This document shows, piece after piece, positions 1 through 6,827 of a stretch of 20,708 nt of DNA; the stretch's first letter is position 1; the number at the start of each line of letters is the position of its first letter. A program made the position numbers and the translations under genes. Origin of the DNA: Oscillospiraceae bacterium (GTDB lineage: Bacteria > Bacillota_A > Clostridia > Oscillospirales > Oscillospiraceae); contig JAEDOJ010000008.1 in NCBI GenBank assembly GCA_016302015.1, positions 1 to 20,708 on the forward strand, given 5' to 3'. A model generated the notes under the pieces. It was given only the letters and a program-made list of their open reading frames with translations, was not told the origin of the DNA and searched no databases.

Positions 1-1231
1 CAATCGTATTCACCACGCCGAGGAAGATCAGGGCGCCGGTGGTTTTGTCCACGATCCCCATGACAAAGGGACGATCCAGAACTACTTCCTTGTAGTCCGG
101 CATGGCGGCCGCCTTTTCCACGATCACGGCGGTGGCCGCCGCAGCCTCCGTCCCCTCCTCGTCCACCTTGAGGTAGGTCTTGTGGAGAACTCTGGAAATA
201 CACAGCGGTTCATCGGACAGGTCGGTGAAATCCGCGCTGTCCGTAAAGGCATCGGTCATGCCCATGGCCTGCAAGGCTTGCTCCAGCTTCACAAATTGCT
301 CCAGTTGATATCTGGGCATGGCGATTCTGACCCGCTCCTGACTTGCGTTGTCCAGCAGGCTCACCAGCTCGCTGCCGGTGAGAGAGGCAAGATAGTCCGC
401 CATGGAGTCGTCTTCCCTGGGCAGCAAGGCCAGATAGGCGTACTGGCCGCCCTCGTAGTCCTTCAGGAAGCCCGTGGCCTTCTCGTTTTCCAGATAGACG
501 GTTTCCATCCCGTGCATCATATCCACCCTCTGTTCCCTGCCGTCCCCGGCGTGGAAGACGCCCTCAAAGGTCTCACCGGATTCAAAGGGGCTTGCCCACT
601 TGGCGTCGAAGGTCAGGGCATTGACCAGCACCATGAGGTCAGAGGGGTTCAGGGAATCCACAATGGAGGGAATCCGTCCGGCGGTGTGGTCGTTGACCCA
701 GCCGTTGATCTCTCCCACCGTGTCGCCGTTGAAGGGACGGCTGTAGACCTCCGCCTTGAAATAATTGTCCACGGCGGTGAGGAAGGCCTCCTTCGCCTCC
801 ACGTCATCCCGCAGCCACAGGGAGTTGGCAGTCGCCAGCTCCTGCCCCTTCTCCTGTTCGCAGAAGGCAAGGAGGGCATTCAGGGTCTGGCGATCCATGC
901 CCAGGGCCTGCTCCATCTGGGTCAGAGTCTCTCCCTGGGCGCCGTTCACCGTCATGGCAAGGGCAGAGAGGATGCTGTAGGGAGAGAGGATGCAATTATC
1001 TCCCCCGTCATAGGTGTTTTGCAGGAGCGCAAGGGAAAAATCCGCAAATTCCGTCTCCCGGTTCACCGGCTCCACGATTGCCGGCTGCGTGTCCGGCTCC
1101 GTTTTCTGGTTGACCGGCTCCCCAATTACGGTCTGGTTGACCGGCTCCGCCACGGTTTCCCCGGCACAGCCGCCCAACTGAAGCCCTACCGCCACCAGCA
1201 AAAGCAGACTTATCACTTTTTTGAGTTTCAT
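1..1231 (-). CDS. Serpin-family protease inhibitor, lipoprotein (3' end cut by window edge)
   Basis: Serpins trap serine or cysteine proteases by a loop-insertion suicide mechanism. I translated 410 residues from ATG at 1231, which has GAGGTG six bases upstream. The frame is still open at base 1, where it reads GVVNTI, close to the usual serpin C-terminus, so only a few residues should be missing. Residues 1-22 form a lipoprotein signal ending LGGC (Cys22). A linker (about 23-60) carries three EPVN(Q/R) copies, and the serpin fold runs from about 62. Signature stretches include INGWVNDHTAGRIPSI (about 175-190), LVNALTFDAKW (about 202-212), the hinge EEGTEAAAAT (about 358-367) and DRPFVMGIVDKTTGALIFLG (about 386-405). 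The short-side-chain hinge is typical of inhibitory serpins. P1 lies in or near EKAAAM, which suggests an elastase-like target (inference). The gene lies 68 bases downstream of the flippase gene, with no clear terminator between them; co-transcription is possible. Confidence 0.93.
   Translation of the reverse strand, partial: MKLKKVISLLLLVAVGLQLGGCAGETVAEPVNQTVIGEPVNQKTEPDTQPAIVEPVNRETEFADFSLALLQNTYDGGDNCILSPYSILSALAMTVNGAQGETLTQMEQALGMDRQTLNALLAFCEQEKGQELATANSLWLRDDVEAKEAFLTAVDNYFKAEVYSRPFNGDTVGEINGWVNDHTAGRIPSIVDSLNPSDLMVLVNALTFDAKWASPFESGETFEGVFHAGDGREQRVDMMHGMETVYLENEKATGFLKDYEGGQYAYLALLPREDDSMADYLASLTGSELVSLLDNASQERVRIAMPRYQLEQFVKLEQALQAMGMTDAFTDSADFTDLSDEPLCISRVLHKTYLKVDEEGTEAAAATAVIVEKAAAMPDYKEVVLDRPFVMGIVDKTTGALIFLGVVNTI
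1060..1148 (-). repeat. Short coding repeat (EPVNQ) in the serpin linker
   Basis: The 16-base string ctggttgaccggctcc occurs exactly twice (1106-1121 and 1133-1148, offset 27 bases). A diverged third copy (ggttcaccggctcca) sits near 1060-1074. In the minus-strand protein these encode EPVNQ, EPVNQ and EPVNR in the linker between the lipidated cysteine and the serpin fold. A flexible spacer that holds the inhibitor away from the membrane is an inference. Confidence 0.7.
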
Positions 1232-1299
1232 AGAAAGCACCTCGTTTCGTTTGGGTTCTGTCTGATAGACGAGATCCTTTCCTGTTTGTTCCAAAAATT

Positions 1300-2985
1300 T
1301 TACTTGGGCTGGATTCTCAGGAGCTTTGCGATCTTATCCCCCTTGGGGAGGAACATACAGTCTTCATAGGTAATGGCCTTCAGGAGAATGACCAGCAGGA
1401 CATAGACCACCACCGCCACGGCGATGGCGCCGCCGCAGCAGAGGACCACGCTGGAAACAAAGCCCTTCAGCACATAATACACGGCAAAGGCCGCTCCACC
1501 CATGACAAGAGCCACAAGGCCGCTTTTCCAGATAGCAGGCAGAAGTCTGGGGGCTTCGGACAGGCTGCGGCGCATGGCGAAAATATTCAGCACCATGATC
1601 ACCAGGAAGCAGGCCAGCGTTCCCACGGGCGCGCCCAAAATGGCCACGTCGGGATTTCCCACCAGAATATAGTTCACCGCAACCTTCACCAGACCGCCGA
1701 TCAGGGTGTTGATAACAGGCCAGACCATATGGTTATGGGCCTGCATAATGGCGGTGGTCATGGTGGTGATGCTGTTGATCAGGACGGTGGGCGCCAGCAG
1801 CGCCAGCAAAATGGCTGCAAACTGCAGCTTCTCCCCGCTGTAGCCTCCCAGCAGCGCCATGACAGGCTCTGCCATCACCAGAAGACCTACCGCACAGGGC
1901 ATGGCAATCAGCCCCATCAGGCGGAGGGAGGAATCCTGAACGTTCTTCACGCCCTTGTTGTCCTTCAGGGTCAGGCAGCTGGTAATTGCGGGAATGATGG
2001 CTGCGGTGATGCAGGGAATAAAGGCCGTGGGGAAGTTAAAAATGGTCTGGCAGAAGCTATAGATGCCCTTGGACACCTCGGCGGTGCGCTGGGCCAGGGT
2101 CTGCTTGCCCTGCTCCAAGGCGCCGATCTCCAGCAGTCTTCCCATGATGTTCTCCGCCCCTCTGGCAGTCTGCTCCGCAGCGCTGACCAGACGGTGCGTC
2201 ACGGTGATCTCATCCAGCAGGTTGATCAACTGCAAGCCTGCCGCACCGATGGTAATGGGGATGGCAATGGCCAGCAGCGTCCTGGCGGTCTGCTTCATGG
2301 GCAGGGCCGTGCCGCCCATGGAGGCGACCTCCTTCCGGTTGCCCCGGTACTTCAGCAGGACATACAGGGCGGAGAACCCCGCACCGATGCTGATGCCCGC
2401 AATGGTTGCGCCGGAGGCATAGGCCTCATCCGCCGTGCTTCTCATGACCAGCCACGCAAAGCCCAGACCCAGCAGCAGCTTTCCCGCGGCTTCAATGATC
2501 TGGCTGACGGCGGTGGGCTTCATATTGCCCTGTCCCTGGAAATAGCCCCGCCCCGCAGAGGCAAAGCAGATAAACAGCACCGCAGGGCCAAGGGCAAAGA
2601 TGGAATAGACCGCATTGGGCATTCCCATCACCTGATCCGCCAGCAGTCCCGGCAGGAGCATCATCAGCCCCGTGCCGATGATGCCGATGGTCATGTAGGC
2701 AATGAGAGCGGTATGGAAAATCCGCTTCATCTGCTTCCCGTTCTGCAGCGTGTGGGCTTCGGAAACCATACGGCTCAGCGCCACCGGCAGGCCGGTGGTG
2801 GAAATCACCAGCAGCACGGTGTAGATGGCGTAGGCCGCATTGAAGTAGGCGTAGCCCGCGTCCCCGATCAGGTGCTTCAGGGGGATTTTATAGAACATGC
2901 CGATGACCTTCACGATGATGGTAGACAGAGACAGAATCACCGCTCCGGTCAGGTAGTTTTGCTTTTTCATTTTATTGTTTTCCAA
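1300..2985 (-). CDS. Polysaccharide/lipid flippase of the MOP superfamily (SpoVB/YtgP/MurJ-like)
   Basis: The 561-residue product is a multi-pass membrane protein, probably with about 14 helices. It opens with a conserved SpoVB-type N-terminus (LTGAVILSLSTIIVKVIGMF, then YKIPL, then GDAGYAYFNAAY). Members move undecaprenyl-linked sugars or lipid II across the membrane or act in spore cortex formation; which role applies cannot be read here. The proposed start is TTG at 2985, because AAGGAAGG sits seven bases upstream, inside the last codons of mtaD. ATG at 2970 is an alternative but has only a weak site. Only three bases separate it from the mtaD stop, so translational coupling is likely. The last residues (LPKGDKIAKLLRIQPK) form a basic cytoplasmic tail. 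Confidence 0.88.
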   Translation of the reverse strand: MENNKMKKQNYLTGAVILSLSTIIVKVIGMFYKIPLKHLIGDAGYAYFNAAYAIYTVLLVISTTGLPVALSRMVSEAHTLQNGKQMKRIFHTALIAYMTIGIIGTGLMMLLPGLLADQVMGMPNAVYSIFALGPAVLFICFASAGRGYFQGQGNMKPTAVSQIIEAAGKLLLGLGFAWLVMRSTADEAYASGATIAGISIGAGFSALYVLLKYRGNRKEVASMGGTALPMKQTARTLLAIAIPITIGAAGLQLINLLDEITVTHRLVSAAEQTARGAENIMGRLLEIGALEQGKQTLAQRTAEVSKGIYSFCQTIFNFPTAFIPCITAAIIPAITSCLTLKDNKGVKNVQDSSLRLMGLIAMPCAVGLLVMAEPVMALLGGYSGEKLQFAAILLALLAPTVLINSITTMTTAIMQAHNHMVWPVINTLIGGLVKVAVNYILVGNPDVAILGAPVGTLACFLVIMVLNIFAMRRSLSEAPRLLPAIWKSGLVALVMGGAAFAVYYVLKGFVSSVVLCCGGAIAVAVVVYVLLVILLKAITYEDCMFLPKGDKIAKLLRIQPK

Positions 2986-2988
2986 GGC

Positions 2989-4305
2989 TTAACCTTCCTT
3001 CTTCCTGCCGAACATTTTGGGCATGACATACTCCGCCAGCTCCTTGACCACGGCCTCCAGGTCAATGGTCAGGTACTTGCCCGCGGCATAGAGAATCTTG
3101 CCCCGAACCATGGTCATCACCACGTCATGTCCGTTGGCCGCATAGGCCAGGTGGCTCATCACATTATGGCAGGGCATGAGATGGGGCTGGGTGAAATCCA
3201 GCATAATCACGTCGGCGTCCATGCCTACCTTGATCATGCCGCACTCCTTCTCTCTGCGCTGGGCTCTTGCGCCGCAGACCGTGCCCATGAGCAGAGCCGC
3301 ATGGGCTGGCAGCGCCTTGGGATTCAGGGAAATGCCCTTTGCCATATAGGTCGCCGCCCGAATCTCCTCAAACATATCCAGAGAGTTGTTGGATACGTTG
3401 GAATCCGTGCCCAGACAGACGTTCATGCCCGCCTTCACCATTTCCTCCACTCTGGCGCAGCCGGAGGCCAGCTTCAGGTTGGAGCAGGGATTATGGGCGC
3501 AGGAAACATGGCGCTTTGCCAGCAGCTCCATGTCCTCCTTCTCCAGCCAGACGCCGTGGGCCGCAATGGCGGGGGCGTCCCACACATGGTGGCAATCCAG
3601 CACCTGCGCGGGGGTCAGGCCGTGACGCTCCTTGCACTCCTCGTGCTCCTTTTTGGTCTCGGACAGGTGAACCTGCATTCCCAGCCCTTCGTTGATAGCA
3701 TATTCACTGAGGGCGTCCCACAGACGATAATTTGAAGTATATTCTCCGTGAATGGAAGCGTCAATCTTGATTCTGCCCTTGTCATAGCCGTGCCATTTTT
3801 CCTTAATGGCTACCATTTCCTGACAGCTTGGATGGGTCTCAAAGTCAAAATCATCCTCAAACAGGGTGATGGACCGGGAAATATTGGCCTTGATGCCGGA
3901 CTCCGCCACAGCCTCCGCTACCTCGTCGCAGAAATAGTACATATCGGAAACCGAGGTGGTGCCGAAGCGCAGGCACTCCGCCAGAGACAAAAGGGTTGCG
4001 GCCTTCACGCACCGGCCGTCCAGATGAGCCTCCGTGGGGAAGATGTAGTCGTTGAGCCAGGTTTGCAGCTCCGTATCATCGGCATAGCTCCGCATGGGGG
4101 ACATGGCCAGATGGGTATGGCAGTTGATCAGGCCGGGCATCAGCACCATGCCCTCGCCGTTGATAATCTGCCTGGGCTTTTCCTCGGGGGGAACATCAGA
4201 AATGTAACTGATCTTTCCGTCGGTCACGCCTACAAAGGCGGAAAACAACACCCGCAGATCCTCGTCCATAGTTGCCACGGTGATATTCGAAAATAATGTA
4301 TCCAT
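2989..4305 (-). CDS. mtaD: 5-methylthioadenosine/S-adenosylhomocysteine deaminase (amidohydrolase)
   Basis: A 438-residue metal-dependent amidohydrolase, the usual length for MTA/SAH deaminases, which convert these adenosine thioethers to inosine analogues in SAM by-product recycling. Visible metal and active-site motifs are PGLINCHTHLAM (His63, His65), HLSET (His213, Glu216), AAHGVWL (His250), HNPCSNLKLASG (from His271) and LGTDSNVSNNSLDMF (Asp301). The closing strand (GMDADVIMLD) matches the composite beta-sandwich of the family. ATG at 4305 is preceded by AGAGAGG nine bases upstream. It lies 19 bases after hemZ, with no terminator between. A related amidohydrolase (guanine deaminase or chlorohydrolase type) is possible, but the NPCSNLKLASG and TDSN motifs favour MtaD. 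Confidence 0.88.
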   Translation of the reverse strand: MDTLFSNITVATMDEDLRVLFSAFVGVTDGKISYISDVPPEEKPRQIINGEGMVLMPGLINCHTHLAMSPMRSYADDTELQTWLNDYIFPTEAHLDGRCVKAATLLSLAECLRFGTTSVSDMYYFCDEVAEAVAESGIKANISRSITLFEDDFDFETHPSCQEMVAIKEKWHGYDKGRIKIDASIHGEYTSNYRLWDALSEYAINEGLGMQVHLSETKKEHEECKERHGLTPAQVLDCHHVWDAPAIAAHGVWLEKEDMELLAKRHVSCAHNPCSNLKLASGCARVEEMVKAGMNVCLGTDSNVSNNSLDMFEEIRAATYMAKGISLNPKALPAHAALLMGTVCGARAQRREKECGMIKVGMDADVIMLDFTQPHLMPCHNVMSHLAYAANGHDVVMTMVRGKILYAAGKYLTIDLEAVVKELAEYVMPKMFGRKKEG

Positions 4306-4324
4306 ATTCTGTTTCCTCTCTCAT

Positions 4325-5773
4325 TTATTCCATCAGTCGGAAAGCTTCTTCCTTCTGCTTCAAGACGTCCTCAATTCGTTCTATATACTGCTGGGGAAAT
4401 TTGGGGTTGTGGAAGCGCTCCAATCGCCCGTCAGGCAGGTTGATCTTGGTCATTCCCCCGCCTCCCAGAGAAATAATGGAATGCAGCTCCTCCATCATAT
4501 AAATATTGTAAAGTCCTTCAAAGCCGGGCTTGCACCAGCCCACGTTTTCAAAGCTGCCGGACATATATTTCTGCCGGTATAAATAATAGGGTACATAGCC
4601 CTCCTGCCGCAGCCGGGTTTCCCCCCGGCGGAGCATTTCTCCCACGTCCTCGGCGCTGGGCAGCCCCATCCGCTCAAAAAACATATCCGCGCCCTTTTTC
4701 AGCGCAAGGGTATGGACGGTGATGTTGGAGGGCTTCAGCGCCAGCACCTCCTCCAGAGACCGGGCAAAAGAATCGGGAGTGTCCATAGGCAAGCCCCCAA
4801 TCAAGTCCATGTTGATGCCCTCAAAGCCCGCTGCCACCGCCTGTGCATAGGCCTCCACGGTCTGAGCGCTGGTATGCCGCCTGCCGATGGCCTCCAGAAT
4901 CCGGTCGTTCATGGTCTGGGGGTTGATGCTCATACGGTCGCAGCCCAGACGGCGAATGGTTTTCAGCTTGGTCAGGCTCAGGGTGTCGGGCCGTCCCCCT
5001 TCCACCGTATATTCTATCAGGTTTGTCAAGTCGAAATTCGCCGCAAGCAGCTCCATCAGCCGCCCCATCTGGGCGGTGGACAGGGTGGTGGGCGTGCCGC
5101 CGCCGATGTACAGCGTCCGAATCCGCTTCCCCGCCTCCTTCACCAGCCTGCCCACATGGATAATTTCCTTTTCCAGCGCCTCCAGAAACAGAGGAAGCTG
5201 ACTTTGCAGCCGCTCCACGCTGGCGCTGACAAAGCTGCAGTAGGCGCAGCGGGTGGGGCAGAAGGGAATGCCCACATAGAGGGAAATGTCCTCCGGTTCC
5301 AGCCGTTTTGCCGCCTCCACCGTGGCCAGAGACGCCTCAATGCACAGCTTCCTCCGGGGCTGGGACACATGGTACCGTTCCTTCATCATCCGGTCGGCTC
5401 CCGCCGGGTCGCCCCCGTCCAACAGATACCGGGTGGTCAATTTGGTAGGCCGAACCCCGGACAGGCTGCCCCATTCCGGCGGCTCCCGCAGGCAGACCGC
5501 CGCTTCATAGTAGGCATTTTGCAGCAAACGCCGCAGGGCGGGCACATCCTCCCCCTGGGCGGCAGGCATCCGTTTTGCCTTCCGGACGGTTTTCCCATGG
5601 AAGGTGATTCTTGCGGAGGCGGTCACCCAGGTTTTTCCAACGTGAAGGGAGGACACCGCCCCGTCTCCGGTGAAGGCCGCCTCCACCGGCTCCATAGGCT
5701 CCTCCGGGAAGAGGGCAAGCTGGAGCTGCTCCATGGCATAGCGGTGGGTATGGCCGCATAAATATAGCTTCAT
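4325..5773 (-). CDS. hemZ: HemZ-type radical SAM protein (coproporphyrinogen III oxidase-like)
   Basis: A 482-residue radical SAM protein. The 4Fe-4S-binding motif CPTRCAYC is at Cys172, Cys176 and Cys179, followed by YIGGGTPTTL (about 222-231), GCDRMSINPQTMND and GGLPMDT, all typical of the HemN/HemZ group. The roughly 160-residue N-terminal extension before the radical SAM core is characteristic of HemZ rather than HemN. HemZ is annotated as an oxygen-independent coproporphyrinogen dehydrogenase. Its activity in organisms without a full haem pathway is uncertain, and no other haem gene is in view. Its ATG overlaps the stop of the upstream hydrolase by one base (TGATG), and an AAGGAGA site lies about eight bases upstream. 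Confidence 0.92.
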   Translation of the reverse strand: MKLYLCGHTHRYAMEQLQLALFPEEPMEPVEAAFTGDGAVSSLHVGKTWVTASARITFHGKTVRKAKRMPAAQGEDVPALRRLLQNAYYEAAVCLREPPEWGSLSGVRPTKLTTRYLLDGGDPAGADRMMKERYHVSQPRRKLCIEASLATVEAAKRLEPEDISLYVGIPFCPTRCAYCSFVSASVERLQSQLPLFLEALEKEIIHVGRLVKEAGKRIRTLYIGGGTPTTLSTAQMGRLMELLAANFDLTNLIEYTVEGGRPDTLSLTKLKTIRRLGCDRMSINPQTMNDRILEAIGRRHTSAQTVEAYAQAVAAGFEGINMDLIGGLPMDTPDSFARSLEEVLALKPSNITVHTLALKKGADMFFERMGLPSAEDVGEMLRRGETRLRQEGYVPYYLYRQKYMSGSFENVGWCKPGFEGLYNIYMMEELHSIISLGGGGMTKINLPDGRLERFHNPKFPQQYIERIEDVLKQKEEAFRLME

Positions 5774-6366
5774 CAGGGAAGTCTCCTTTTCCTCAGATAG
5801 GGATTTCTCCTCCGCTCCTCCTCAAGGGTCGTCCGGTCGCCGTGACCGGGGAAAACCTCCAGCGCCCCGGGAAGGCCGCCCAGAAGCTCCAGACTTTCCC
5901 GGAGCCGGGTCATATCCCCGCCCAAGTCCGTTCTGCCCCAGCCCCCGGCAAAAAGGGTATCTCCGCTGAACAGGGCAGTCCCGCACTCCAGGCAGACAGA
6001 GCCGGGGGTATGGCCGGGGGTTTCCAGTACCGTAAAGGTCAGCCCGCCTACGGCAATTCTGTCTCCTTCTCTGAGGCTGTGGGTATAATAGAGGTCTCCC
6101 GCCGTCAAAAATGACGGCAAACTCAGGTCGTTTTCGTTGAGATACACCGGGCAGCCGGTCTTTGCCAGGGTCTTCACCCCGCCCACATGGTCAAAATGGC
6201 CGTGGGTCAGGAGAATGGCGCCCAGGGTCAGACGATTTTCCTCCAGAACGGAACGAATTTTCTCCGGCTCATAGCCCGGATCGATGACAGCGGTCACCCC
6301 GTTGTCATCGGAAACCAGATAACAGTTGGTCTGAAACTCCCCCAGGGTCAGGGTTCTGATTTTCAT
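5773..6366 (-). CDS. Glyoxalase II-like metallo-beta-lactamase fold hydrolase
   Basis: A 197-residue MBL-fold hydrolase with THGHFDH (54-60), ETPGHTPGS (His119), FSGDTLF (Asp136) and FPGHGDRT (His175). These provide the full dinuclear zinc site of the short GloB/YcbL-like subgroup, which hydrolyses thioesters such as S-lactoylglutathione or related thiol adducts; the substrate here is not known. I chose ATG at 6366: AAGGAGA lies about five bases upstream, and the codon overlaps the dtd stop by four bases (ATGA). A TTG at 6387 would add seven residues but lacks this support. The gene is a standard companion of dtd and hemZ in Clostridia. Confidence 0.92.
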   Translation of the reverse strand: MKIRTLTLGEFQTNCYLVSDDNGVTAVIDPGYEPEKIRSVLEENRLTLGAILLTHGHFDHVGGVKTLAKTGCPVYLNENDLSLPSFLTAGDLYYTHSLREGDRIAVGGLTFTVLETPGHTPGSVCLECGTALFSGDTLFAGGWGRTDLGGDMTRLRESLELLGGLPGALEVFPGHGDRTTLEEERRRNPYLRKRRLP

Positions 6367-6827
6367 AGGTTCTCCTTTATCTGCCAATCCTTTGTGTCCA
6401 AAAGGATGGTCACAGGGCCGTCGTTTTCCGAGGCCACCAGCATATCCGCGCCAAATTCCCCGTGCTGAGGGTCAAAGCCCCGGCTCCGGCACTCCTCCAG
6501 AAACTGTTCATAGAGAGGAATGGCGATGTCCGGCGCCGCCGCCCCGGTAAAGCTGGGGCGGTAGCCCTTCTTGCAGTCGGCATAGAGGGTAAACTGGCTC
6601 ACCACCAGCACATCGCCCCCCACCGCCTGCAGATTCAGATTCATTTTCCCGTTTTCATCGCTGAAGACCCGCAGACCGAGAATTTTCTCCGCCAGCTTTT
6701 TGCAATGGGCGGGGGTATCCTCCGGGCCAACGCCCAGAAGGATCAGAAACCCTCTGCCGATCTTCCCCGCCACGGTTCCGTCGATCTCCACGGAGGCGCT
6801 TTTCACTCGTGTTACAACCGCTCTCAT
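6363..6827 (-). CDS. dtd: D-aminoacyl-tRNA deacylase
   Basis: A 154-residue protein, the normal Dtd length. Dtd removes D-amino acids (and glycine mischarged on tRNA-Ala) from tRNA in the cytoplasm. Diagnostic motifs are SQFTLYAD (77-84) and NDGPVT (135-140), which includes the Gly-cisPro element that enforces chirality. The N-terminus MRAVVTRVKSASVEIDG is also typical. Its ATG overlaps the rel stop by one base (TGATG). The upstream GGGGGCAAAG is only a fair ribosome site, so translation probably depends on coupling to rel. Confidence 0.97.
   Translation of the reverse strand: MRAVVTRVKSASVEIDGTVAGKIGRGFLILLGVGPEDTPAHCKKLAEKILGLRVFSDENGKMNLNLQAVGGDVLVVSQFTLYADCKKGYRPSFTGAAAPDIAIPLYEQFLEECRSRGFDPQHGEFGADMLVASENDGPVTILLDTKDWQIKENL

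Noticed and set aside
1232..1299. A separate promoter or terminator between the flippase and serpin genes
   Set aside because: Only a weak TTGGAA with no acceptable -10 and no GC stem were seen, so neither is called.
182..1369. A 395-codon plus-strand frame over the serpin gene
   Set aside because: The minus strand encodes a complete serpin signature set with signal peptide and ribosome site; the plus frame has no family features.
1729..3735. A 668-codon plus-strand frame over the flippase and mtaD genes
   Set aside because: It crosses the junction of two clear minus-strand genes and is rich in His, Gln and Gly with no domain.
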